Below are positions 1 through 5,011 of a DNA stretch of 5,011 nucleotides, piece after piece. How positions within the stretch are numbered: position 1 is the first letter of the stretch; each line of letters opens with the position of its first letter. A program made the position numbers and the translations under genes. The notes under the pieces are model-generated. The model searched no databases. It was not told the origin of the DNA and saw only the letters and a program-made list of their open reading frames with translations. Source of the stretch: JAEUPI01 sp035499355 (lineage in GTDB: Bacteria > Pseudomonadota > Gammaproteobacteria > Burkholderiales > Burkholderiaceae_C); NCBI GenBank assembly GCA_035499355.1, contig DATJYZ010000123.1, positions 1-5,011 of the forward strand, in the 5' to 3' direction.

Positions 1-607
1 GTCGCAGCAGGCCGCCGACGCCGGCGACGCCGCCGGCGCCGAGGATGCGCTGCGCCGCGCGCACGAGGCCGCGCCGCACGCGCCGCGTCCGTTGATCATC
101 GCCGCGCGCCGCGCCGCGCAGTCGGGCGACGCCGCCACGGCATTCGCCCTGTACAGCGAACTGCTGCAGCACGCGCCGGCGCTGTTCCCGCTGATCGCCA
201 CCGACTACGCGACCGCGGCCATCCAGGCGGGCCAGGTCGAGGCCGCCCGCGCCACGGTGATGCGCCGCATGAAGGAGCAGCCGAGCGTCGACCTGCTGCA
301 ACCGATGCGCCTGCTCGACGGCGCGACGCCGGTGCAGGCCGGCGTGCCCGACGCCGGCGAGCGAGCCCAGGCGCTGCTGCACGCGCAGCCCACGTTGTCG
401 GCGGCGCTCGCGGTGCTCGACGCGCCACTCGACGTGCACGACGAATCGGCCCTGCGCGACGTGCGCGAAGCGGTCGCGCGCGCCGCTCGCGCGCAGCAGC
501 GCTACCGCTGCGCCGCCTGCGGCTTCGAGGCGCCGCAGCACTTCTGGCAATGTCCGGGTTGCCTCAGCTGGGACACCTTCCCCGCGCAGCGCATCGAGGA
601 GCTGTAG
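1..607 (+). CDS. lapB: LapB (YciM) lipopolysaccharide assembly protein B, C-terminal half (5'-partial)
   Basis: The reading frame is open from base 2 to the TAG at 605-607 with no convincing start, so the gene begins left of the window; 201 residues are visible of a family length near 390. Most of the visible part is Ala/Leu/Arg-rich helical sequence with TPR character (for example AARRAAQSGDAATAFALYSE, and a similar helix pair ending near MRRMKEQP). The last 35 residues form a rubredoxin-like zinc or iron knuckle: CAACG (Cys170, Cys173 of the visible part) and CPGC (Cys184, Cys187), followed by LSWDTFPAQRIEEL. TPRs plus this C-terminal knuckle are the LapB signature. In E. coli LapB is an inner-membrane-anchored cytoplasmic protein that promotes FtsH degradation of LpxC, thereby setting LPS synthesis. 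The N-terminal anchor is outside the window. It converges on waaC, so its location in an LPS locus agrees with its role. Confidence 0.93.
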   Translation, partial: SQQAADAGDAAGAEDALRRAHEAAPHAPRPLIIAARRAAQSGDAATAFALYSELLQHAPALFPLIATDYATAAIQAGQVEAARATVMRRMKEQPSVDLLQPMRLLDGATPVQAGVPDAGERAQALLHAQPTLSAALAVLDAPLDVHDESALRDVREAVARAARAQQRYRCAACGFEAPQHFWQCPGCLSWDTFPAQRIEEL

Positions 608-620
608 GCCCACCCCCGAT

Positions 621-654
621 GCGGCCTGGCGGCCGCCTCCCCCTCGAGGAGGCC
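621..654. repeat. Overlapping GC-rich inverted repeats in the lapB/waaC convergent spacer
   Basis: Two mutually exclusive hairpins can be read here. The first is perfect: GCGGCC (621-626), loop TGGC, GGCCGC (631-636). The second uses GGCCGCCTCC (631-640) against GGAGGCC (648-654) with one bulged G and a 7-base loop; its core CCTCC/GGAGG pairing is perfect. The arm GGCCGC is shared, so only one forms at a time. The site starts 13 bases after the lapB stop and could end lapB transcripts or be part of a dispersed intergenic repeat. No T-run follows on either strand, so it is not a canonical intrinsic terminator. Confidence 0.45.
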
Positions 655-665
655 ACAGCAGCGGC

Positions 666-678
666 CCGGCAAAGCCGG
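666..678. terminator. Possible bidirectional terminator hairpin between lapB and waaC
   Basis: CCGGC (666-670), loop AAA, GCCGG (674-678) is a perfect 5-bp stem with a 3-base loop. It lies 58 bases past the lapB stop and 43 bases past the waaC stop, where a shared terminator for two converging genes is expected. The flanks lack a U-tract in either direction, so termination here is inferred from position and stem only. It could equally be one arm of a dispersed repeat covering this spacer. Confidence 0.35.
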
Positions 679-721
679 ATCCACGGTGTTCGCTGCGTAT
701 TCGTTCGTCGCGCTCGCGCGA

Positions 722-1678
722 TCAAGTCGGTACGCGCTGCCGCTCGAGCAGCGCCAACACATCCTGCAGCGACGGCACCTGGCCCTTGCCGCCGACGCTG
801 GCCACGCCGCCGGGGCCGACGATGCCCGCCAGCCCCGGCTCGTGGTCGCAGTAGATGCCGATGGTCGGTTTGCCGAGCGCTGCGGCCAGGTGCGAGAAGC
901 CGGTGTCGAGGCCGATCGCGCGCTGCGTCTGCCCTAGCAGAGCGGCCATGTCGTGCACGTTGAGAAACGGCGGCACCTCGCCTTCGCAGCCGGCGGCGAT
1001 GCGTTCGGCACGCACCTGTTCCTCCTCGGTGCCCCAGATCACCACCGGCGACAGGCCCATCGCCTTCAGCCGCCTGCCCACCGTGATCCAGCGCGCCTCG
1101 GGCCAGATCTTCTCCGGCCGGCTGGCGCACGGAATCAGCGCCGCGCTGGGGCCGCCGCGCAGTTTCCAACTGCCCTTGCCCGGCACGATGCCGAACACCG
1201 GCTCGCTGGTCGGCATCGGATAGCCGAGGTGGATCGACGCCAGCCGGCGACAGCGCTCGATCGCGTGCTGCTGCAGCGACACCTTCGCGGTGCGCACGTA
1301 CAGCAGCGCCGCCAGCGGGTCACGACCGCTGCGCATGTCGTAACCCACGGCTGGCCCGTCGGCCTGGCGCGCCCAGATCGCACTCTTGAGCAGGCCTTGC
1401 AGGTCGAGCACGCAGTCGTAGCGCTGAGCGCGCAACTGTGCACGCACCTCGCCCATCGCACGCCAGGTGTCCTTGGCGAACAGCTTCTTGCGCCAGCGCC
1501 GCCACGCCAGCGCGTGCACCTTGCCGACGCCCGGGTGCATGCGCGGAATGGCCGCGAAGGTGCTTTCGATCAGCCACTCGATCTGCGTGCCCGGCAGCGC
1601 CTGCTGGATGTCGTGCACCGCCGGCAGCGCGTGCACGACGTCACCCATCGACGACGTCTTGACGATGAGAACCCGCAT
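722..1678 (-). CDS. waaC: Lipopolysaccharide heptosyltransferase I (GT9)
   Basis: This encodes 318 residues, close to the usual WaaC length. The start is the ATG at 1678-1676, giving MRVLIVKTSSMGDVVHALPA, the classic WaaC N-terminus; in-frame codons further upstream lie inside DUF4254 coding sequence and look non-native. WaaC transfers L-glycero-D-manno-heptose from ADP-heptose to the first Kdo of Kdo2-lipid A at the cytoplasmic face of the inner membrane. Visible GT-B landmarks: Asp13 in SSMGD (catalytic base position in E. coli WaaC), LDLQGLLKSA at 91-100, SRPEKIWPEARW with Lys190 (phosphate-contacting lysine position), WGTEEEQVRAE with the acidic ribose-binding position near 218-220, and LDTGFSHLAAALG with Asp258-Thr259-Gly260 and His263. 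The loop after it reads IYCDHEPGLAG rather than the common YGPTDP form. It lies one base downstream of the DUF4254 stop (TGA-G-ATG), implying co-transcription and probable translational coupling; no strong ribosome binding site is seen. The TGA at 724-722 converges on lapB. Confidence 0.93.
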   Translation of the reverse strand: MRVLIVKTSSMGDVVHALPAVHDIQQALPGTQIEWLIESTFAAIPRMHPGVGKVHALAWRRWRKKLFAKDTWRAMGEVRAQLRAQRYDCVLDLQGLLKSAIWARQADGPAVGYDMRSGRDPLAALLYVRTAKVSLQQHAIERCRRLASIHLGYPMPTSEPVFGIVPGKGSWKLRGGPSAALIPCASRPEKIWPEARWITVGRRLKAMGLSPVVIWGTEEEQVRAERIAAGCEGEVPPFLNVHDMAALLGQTQRAIGLDTGFSHLAAALGKPTIGIYCDHEPGLAGIVGPGGVASVGGKGQVPSLQDVLALLERQRVPT

Positions 1679-1679
1679 C

Positions 1680-2330
1680 TCAGCCGCGACGTTGTCGCTC
1701 CGCCACCAGCGCCGGGTTGAAGCGCGGGTCGTTGTACATCTTGAACTGGCGGTAGACCTTGAAGTGGGCGCGGCCGTCGCGGCAATCGGACAGCAGCGCG
1801 TCGAGGCAGCTCCCCAGATCGGCGCGTTGCTGCTGCAGCCGCTCCAGCTTGCCGCCACTGGAGTCGCGGTGCGCATCGTCGACATCGCGGCGCTGCGTCT
1901 GCGCCCGCATCGCATGCACTTTCAACGCCAGGATCGACAAGCGGTCGATCATGCTGCCGGCGGTCTCGCTGTTGAGCCGCGAGCCCGCGCGCACGGTGGA
2001 CAGCGGCGAATCGGTGCGCGCCGACGCTGCGTCGACCAGGCCCAGCGCGATCAGCAGCAGCTCGTCGACGCGCTCGGTGGCGTCGTTGCGCGCCTGGTTG
2101 TAGCGATCGATCGCACGCTTGTTGGCCGCGATCTCGGCGTCGCTCACCTGGGTGCGTCGCGCCAAGTCTTCCTCGGCCCACAGCAGGCAGTTGAAACGGT
2201 GGTTGGTCTGGAGCCACAGCCACAAGCCATCGTCGCGCGCCGGCGGCTCGCTCGCCGGCCAGCCGCGTGTCTGCAGCAACTCGTCGTGCAACGCGGTGAC
2301 GGCGGCGGCGGTGGGAAGGTCGGCTGGCAT
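1680..2330 (-). CDS. DUF4254 domain-containing protein
   Basis: This encodes 216 residues from ATG 2330-2328 (MPADLPTAAAVTALHDELLQ). The frame stays open to 2447, but the extra 39 residues would overlap the divergent gene and look unlike the family. Motifs recognised as DUF4254: LQTNHRFNCLLWAEEDLAR (40-58), AIDRYNQARND (73-83), LNSETAGSMIDRLSILALK (119-137) and FKVYRQFKMYNDPRFNPAL (190-208). The protein is mostly helical, with no signal peptide, no membrane segment and no obvious catalytic motif, so it is probably cytoplasmic. To my knowledge the family has no established biochemical function, although it recurs beside LPS and cell-surface glycosyltransferase genes. It is the first gene of a - strand pair and ends one base before waaC, suggesting a role tied to core heptosylation or to the enzymes assembling the core; that role is inferred from context only. 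No good Shine-Dalgarno is visible upstream. The stretch 143-160 (QTQRRDVDDAHRDSSGGK) looks like a charged linker. Confidence 0.85.
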   Translation of the reverse strand: MPADLPTAAAVTALHDELLQTRGWPASEPPARDDGLWLWLQTNHRFNCLLWAEEDLARRTQVSDAEIAANKRAIDRYNQARNDATERVDELLLIALGLVDAASARTDSPLSTVRAGSRLNSETAGSMIDRLSILALKVHAMRAQTQRRDVDDAHRDSSGGKLERLQQQRADLGSCLDALLSDCRDGRAHFKVYRQFKMYNDPRFNPALVAERQRRG

Positions 2331-2385
2331 GCTCGGATGGCAGAATCGCGCGGTGCCGATTATCGGTGCGCCGCCAGCGCCTCGG
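2331..2385. promoter_or_regulatory. Divergent control region between DUF4254-waaC and the GT9-GT4-DUF5672 unit
   Basis: These 55 bases separate the two divergent start codons and must hold the 5' signals of at least one unit unless promoters lie inside the flanking genes. It contains a perfect palindrome, CCGAT-T-ATCGG (2356-2366), one of the few A/T-bearing spots in the area, flanked by a direct repeat CGGTGC (2351-2356 and 2364-2369). Read on the - strand, 2364-2359 is GATAAT, a 5/6 match to a sigma-70 -10 box that would place a start site about 20 bases before the DUF4254 ATG. I see no good -35 element on either strand, so a promoter is tentative. The palindrome could serve as a small operator. 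In-frame alternative starts for the + strand gene (ATG 2329, GTG 2353) fall in or near this region. Confidence 0.35.
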
Positions 2386-3363
2386 ATGACCTCCCGCCCG
2401 TTGATCGTTCGATTGCGCAACTGGGTCGGCGATGTGATCCTCGGCATTCCGGCTCTGAAGCTGCTGGCCGCGCACGGCTACCAACTGCGGCTGGTGGGCA
2501 AAGGCTGGGCCGGCGCGCTGCTGGCCGGCGAAGGCTGGCCGGTGGTGGCGCGTCCACCGGGCGCGTGGGCAGCGGTGCAGCAGCTGCGCGCGCTGCGCCG
2601 CGCGGCGAAGCTGCAGGATGCCGGGTTCGATCGGCGCGACAACGCCGTGGTGCTGACCACCTCGATTTCCAGCGCCCTGGAGATGCGGCTGGCGGGTCTG
2701 CACGCGGTGGGCTACCAGCAGGAGGCGCGCGGCTTCCTGTTGTCGCGCAGCGTCCCCAGCACCTACGGCGGCCCTGCGCTGGTGGCGTATTGGGAGCTGG
2801 CGTGCCGCTTCCTCGGCATCACGCAAGCGGCGCCGCGCGAGATCGGCCTGCAACTCGCCGCCGCCGACGTGGCCCAGGCCGATGCCCTGCTGCGCTCACA
2901 CGGCCTGGCGCCGGGGTTCGTCGTGATCTGCCCGTTCGCCGGCGGCACCTTCGAGAAGCTCGACAAGGCCTGGCCGGACTTCCCCGCGTTCGCGCACGCG
3001 TTGCTGGCCAGCGGCGCGCAGGTGATCGCGTGCCCGGGGCCGGGCGAGGAGTCGATGCTGCGCGAGCGCTATCCCGGCGTCGTCGCGCTCGAGGGCGTGA
3101 AGCTCGGCGCATATGGCGCGGTCTTGCAGCGCGCCGCCCTGCTGGTGTCCAACGACACCGGGCCGGGGCACCTGGCCGCTGCCGTCGGTGCGACGGTGCT
3201 GAGCGTGCTCGGGCCCACCAAGCCGGAGCAATGGGCGCCGTGGGGACCGACGGCCCACGTCGTGCGGCGACCGCAGCCGCCCGAGGGCGTGGTGTGGCCC
3301 GAAGTCGACGAGGTGATGCAGCGCACGCGCGCCCTGCTGGCCTCGACCGAGGAGCGGGCTTGA
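2386..3363 (+). CDS. GT9 family glycosyltransferase, heptosyltransferase (WaaF-like)
   Basis: This encodes 325 residues from ATG 2386 (MTSRPLIVRLRNWVGDVILG). That start puts the first beta strand and the conserved loop at the expected distance; ATG 2329 and GTG 2353 are in frame but would add an unconserved, Pro-rich leader. GT9 landmarks: NWVGDVILGIPAL (12-24) with Asp16 as the expected catalytic acid, CPFAGGTFEKLDKAWP (182-197) with lysines at 191/194 in the donor-phosphate region, CPGPGEES (216-223), and the strongly conserved SNDTGPGHLAAAVG (255-268) followed by LGPTKPEQWAPWG (275-287). The NWVGD and SNDTGP signatures resemble heptosyltransferase II (WaaF) more than WaaC, and the enzyme probably uses ADP-heptose to extend the inner core. 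It is somewhat shorter than typical WaaF (about 345), so another acceptor, or heptosyltransferase III-like activity, is possible. It is cytoplasmic or peripheral to the inner membrane. Its TGA overlaps the TTG start of the next gene by four bases, so the pair is probably translationally coupled. Confidence 0.87.
   Translation: MTSRPLIVRLRNWVGDVILGIPALKLLAAHGYQLRLVGKGWAGALLAGEGWPVVARPPGAWAAVQQLRALRRAAKLQDAGFDRRDNAVVLTTSISSALEMRLAGLHAVGYQQEARGFLLSRSVPSTYGGPALVAYWELACRFLGITQAAPREIGLQLAAADVAQADALLRSHGLAPGFVVICPFAGGTFEKLDKAWPDFPAFAHALLASGAQVIACPGPGEESMLRERYPGVVALEGVKLGAYGAVLQRAALLVSNDTGPGHLAAAVGATVLSVLGPTKPEQWAPWGPTAHVVRRPQPPEGVVWPEVDEVMQRTRALLASTEERA
3349..3354 (+). promoter_or_regulatory. Shine-Dalgarno favouring a TTG start for the GT4 gene
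   Basis: GAGGAG lies inside the last codons of the GT9 gene, with 5 bases between it and TTG 3360-3362, a good spacing. The in-frame ATG at 3372 is 17 bases away and has only a weak GAG nearby. The TTG overlaps the GT9 stop as TTGA, a typical coupling arrangement. This is why the GT4 gene is placed at 3360. Confidence 0.55.
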
Positions 3364-4469
3364 GCGACGGGATGCGCCACGTCGGCATCAGCTTCGGCCG
3401 TGTCGAGCACTGGTACGACGGGCTCGGCGAGTTCTCGCAGCGACTCGGCCACGAGCTGGCGCGGCGCGCCGCCACGTTGCGCGACGAACACGCCGTCGCC
3501 CTGCACTTCCACCTGCCCACGCAGTGGCATGGCCGCTTCGGGCCCGACGTCGGCTACCTCGCCACCCACACGCTGCAGCGCTTCGTGCATTGGCGCCGCA
3601 CGCGCTTCGCGCTGTGGCACATCCTGCACCAGCACATCCGCCTGCGGCCGCCGTCGGGCACGCAGGCGTGCATCGAGACCGTGCACGACCTGAACTTCCT
3701 GCACACCAAGCGCGGCGCCAAGCTCGAGCGTTACCGCGCGCGCTACCGCCGGCGCCTGGCCCGACGGCAGTGCGTGGTCGCGATCACCGACTACGTGGCG
3801 GCCGACATCCGGCGCGAGATGGCACCGCGGGCGGTGCCGCTGCAGGTGATCCACAACGGCGTCACCGATCTGTCGACGGCGGCGCGCGAGCCGGTGCCCG
3901 CCCTCGCCGACGGTCGGCCGTTCCTGCTGCACGTGAGCCGCATGGCGCCGAGCAAGAACATCGTCGCACTGCTCGGCCTGGCGGGCGCGTGGCCGCAGCA
4001 GCGCTTCGTGTTCGCCGGCGCCGACGGCCCCTACGTGGCCGAGGTGCGGCGCATGCTCGACGAACGCCGCCTCGGCAACGTGCACATCGAACTCGACGTC
4101 AGCGAGGCGCGCAAGGCGTGGCTGTACGCGTCGTGCGAAGGCTTCCTGTTCCCGTCGCTGGCCGAGGGCTTCGGGCTGCCGCCGGTGGAAGCGATGTGCT
4201 TCGGCAAGGCGGTGTTCCTGTCGCGCTTGACGTCGCTGCCCGAAGTCGGCGGCGAGGCCGCGTACTACTTCGACAGCTTCGACGCCGCGGCCATGCGACA
4301 GACCGTGGAGGCCGGCCTGGCTCGCCACGCGTCCGAACGGCGCGCAGCGCTGGCGGTGGCGCAGGCACACCGCTTCAGCTGGTCACGCTGCGCCGACGCG
4401 TACATCCAGCGATACCGTGCGCTGCTCGCAGAGCGCGGCGATGCCAGCGATGCCCATGCAGCTGCCTGA
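3360..4469 (+). CDS. GT4 family glycosyltransferase (glycosyltransferase family 1 domain)
   Basis: The product is 369 residues from TTG 3360, or 365 from ATG 3372 (MRHVGISFGRVEHWYDGLGE). TTG is preferred for its GAGGAG ribosome site and 4-base overlap with the GT9 stop, but ATG remains possible. It is a GT-B fold retaining glycosyltransferase. Numbered from TTG: an N-terminal acceptor domain with the Gly-rich loop WYDGLGEFSQRLG (18-30), ETVHDLNFLH (106-115) and VIHNGV (163-168); then a donor domain with LLHVSRMAPSKN (189-200, phosphate-contacting Arg194/Lys199), FVFAGADGPY (216-225), and the EX7E motif as Glu269-Glu277 in AEGFGLPPVEAM. No signal peptide or membrane segment is seen, so it probably works at the cytoplasmic membrane face. 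The sugar and acceptor cannot be read from sequence; the neighbouring heptosyltransferases suggest LPS core or another envelope glycan, probably a mannosyl- or glucosyltransferase-type step. The tail GDASDAHAAA is low complexity and overlaps the start of the next gene. Confidence 0.88.
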   Translation: MSDGMRHVGISFGRVEHWYDGLGEFSQRLGHELARRAATLRDEHAVALHFHLPTQWHGRFGPDVGYLATHTLQRFVHWRRTRFALWHILHQHIRLRPPSGTQACIETVHDLNFLHTKRGAKLERYRARYRRRLARRQCVVAITDYVAADIRREMAPRAVPLQVIHNGVTDLSTAAREPVPALADGRPFLLHVSRMAPSKNIVALLGLAGAWPQQRFVFAGADGPYVAEVRRMLDERRLGNVHIELDVSEARKAWLYASCEGFLFPSLAEGFGLPPVEAMCFGKAVFLSRLTSLPEVGGEAAYYFDSFDAAAMRQTVEAGLARHASERRAALAVAQAHRFSWSRCADAYIQRYRALLAERGDASDAHAAA

Positions 4470-5011
4470 GGTGACGCTGTGCTGCGTCGACACGCGCGAT
4501 CCTGCGCTGGCGCTGTGGGCGATGCAGCGTTGCATGCGCCAGATCCGGTTCGCCGACGCGATCCTGTTCTCCAGCGCCGCGTTGGTGCCGAGCCCGCCGC
4601 CGGGCGTGCGGCTGATCGACGTGCAGGTCGATACCATCGAGGCGTACTCGCGCTTCATGCTGCGCGGCCTGACGCCGCACGTGCGCACGTCGCACGTGCT
4701 GGTGGTGCAGTGGGACGGCTTCGTGCGCGACGCCTCGCGTTGGGACCCGACGTTCCTCGAGCTCGACTACATCGGGGCACCGTGGCGCGAGCCGATCGCC
4801 GGGCAGTGGGTCGGCAACGGCGGGTTCTCGTTGCGTTCGCGCCGACTCCTCGATGCGCTGCTCGATCCCGAGGTGCAGATCACGCACCCCGAGGACGAAG
4901 CCATCTGCGTGACCAATCGCGAGTTGCTCGGCGTGCGACACGGCGTGCGCATCGCCACGCCCGAGGTCGCGCGGCGCTTCTCGTACGAGCGCGTCGAGCC
5001 GACGGCGCCGA
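4441..5011 (+). CDS. DUF5672 family protein, putative glycosyltransferase (3'-partial)
   Basis: This frame is open from ATG 4441 to the window edge, with 190 residues visible and the 3' end missing. Starts at ATG 4441, 4450 or 4456 are all in frame; 4441 overlaps the GT4 gene by 29 bases and none has a clear ribosome site. Motifs recognised as DUF5672: LPEVTLCCVDTRDPALALWAM near the N-terminus (8-28), VLVVQWDGFVRDASRWDPTF (86-105), DYIGAPW (109-115), WVGNGGFSLRSRRLLDAL (123-140), HPEDEAIC (149-156) and a Phe/Glu-rich end ARRFSYERVE. The layout (N-terminal beta strand and paired cysteines, QWDG in a DxD-like position, then GNGGFSLRS) recalls GT-A-type glycosyltransferases, in which an acidic motif holds the metal-nucleotide sugar. 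That mechanism is inference, and the family lacks a firmly established substrate that I know of. It is the third gene of the + strand unit, so a role in the same glycan pathway is likely. Confidence 0.8.
   Translation, partial: MPAMPMQLPEVTLCCVDTRDPALALWAMQRCMRQIRFADAILFSSAALVPSPPPGVRLIDVQVDTIEAYSRFMLRGLTPHVRTSHVLVVQWDGFVRDASRWDPTFLELDYIGAPWREPIAGQWVGNGGFSLRSRRLLDALLDPEVQITHPEDEAICVTNRELLGVRHGVRIATPEVARRFSYERVEPTAP

Noticed and set aside
1..90. Short GCC/GGC-rich runs at the left edge as a possible tandem repeat.
   Set aside because: They encode Ala/Gly/Asp-rich TPR-region sequence of LapB and show no fixed repeat unit.
1679..1915. An N-terminal extension of waaC to an upstream ATG at 1915.
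   Set aside because: The extra 79 residues are low-complexity Ser/Thr/Arg-rich shadow of the DUF4254 gene, and the ATG at 1678 gives the conserved WaaC N-terminus exactly.
1570..2853. A 427-codon - strand open frame spanning DUF4254 and the GT9 gene.
   Set aside because: Its translation is Arg/Ala/Gln-rich with no recognisable motif, and it overlaps well-supported genes in other frames.
1467..3359. A very long + strand open frame running antisense through waaC and DUF4254, and across GT9 in another frame, into the GT4 gene (about 1000 codons in total).
   Set aside because: Only the part from 3360 has recognisable protein features. The rest is Arg/Ala/Gln-rich shadow sequence of the kind expected opposite or out of frame with high-GC genes, where stop codons are rare.
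3069..4370. A 433-codon - strand open frame antisense to the GT9 and GT4 genes.
   Set aside because: Composition (His/Arg/Ala/Val-rich) is typical of a shadow frame; the + strand genes have clear family motifs throughout.
4375..4941. A 188-codon - strand open frame opposite the right edge.
   Set aside because: The + strand frame at 4441-5011 has clear DUF5672 motifs; this one has none and is rich in His/Arg.

Overview
The window is about 5 kb of very GC-rich DNA (roughly 70% by eye), almost wholly coding, with strong G/C preference at third codon positions. Gene content (LapB with a rubredoxin-type C-terminus, WaaC-type heptosyltransferase, DUF4254, GT9, GT4 and DUF5672 proteins) points to a Gram-negative bacterium. 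A betaproteobacterium of the Burkholderiales (Rubrivivax/Leptothrix-like lineages) fits best. That placement is inferred from protein flavour and composition, not from a marker gene.

Layout: (1) 1-607, + strand: the C-terminal half of LapB, a regulator and assembly factor of lipopolysaccharide (LPS) synthesis, cut by the window edge. (2) 608-721: a short convergent intergenic stretch with several GC-rich inverted repeats. (3) 722-2330, - strand: a two-gene unit, a DUF4254 protein followed one base later by heptosyltransferase I (waaC). (4) 2331-2385: a 55-bp divergent intergenic region with a small palindrome and a possible promoter. (5) 2386-5011, + strand: three tightly packed, overlapping genes, a GT9 heptosyltransferase-like protein, a GT4 glycosyltransferase and a DUF5672 protein that runs off the right edge.

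Together this looks like an LPS core-oligosaccharide locus. WaaC would add the first heptose to Kdo2-lipid A. The second GT9 enzyme probably adds another heptose or related sugar, and the GT4 and DUF5672 proteins probably decorate the core or a related surface glycan. LapB controls LPS supply through LpxC turnover. DUF4254 has no established function but sits inside this glycan cluster.

No CRISPR array, transposase, integrase, tRNA, rRNA or obvious phage gene is visible. The least understood parts are the DUF4254-waaC pair, the DUF5672 protein at the edge, the divergent control region and the hairpin-rich convergent spacer. None of these amounts to a clearly new system from the sequence alone.
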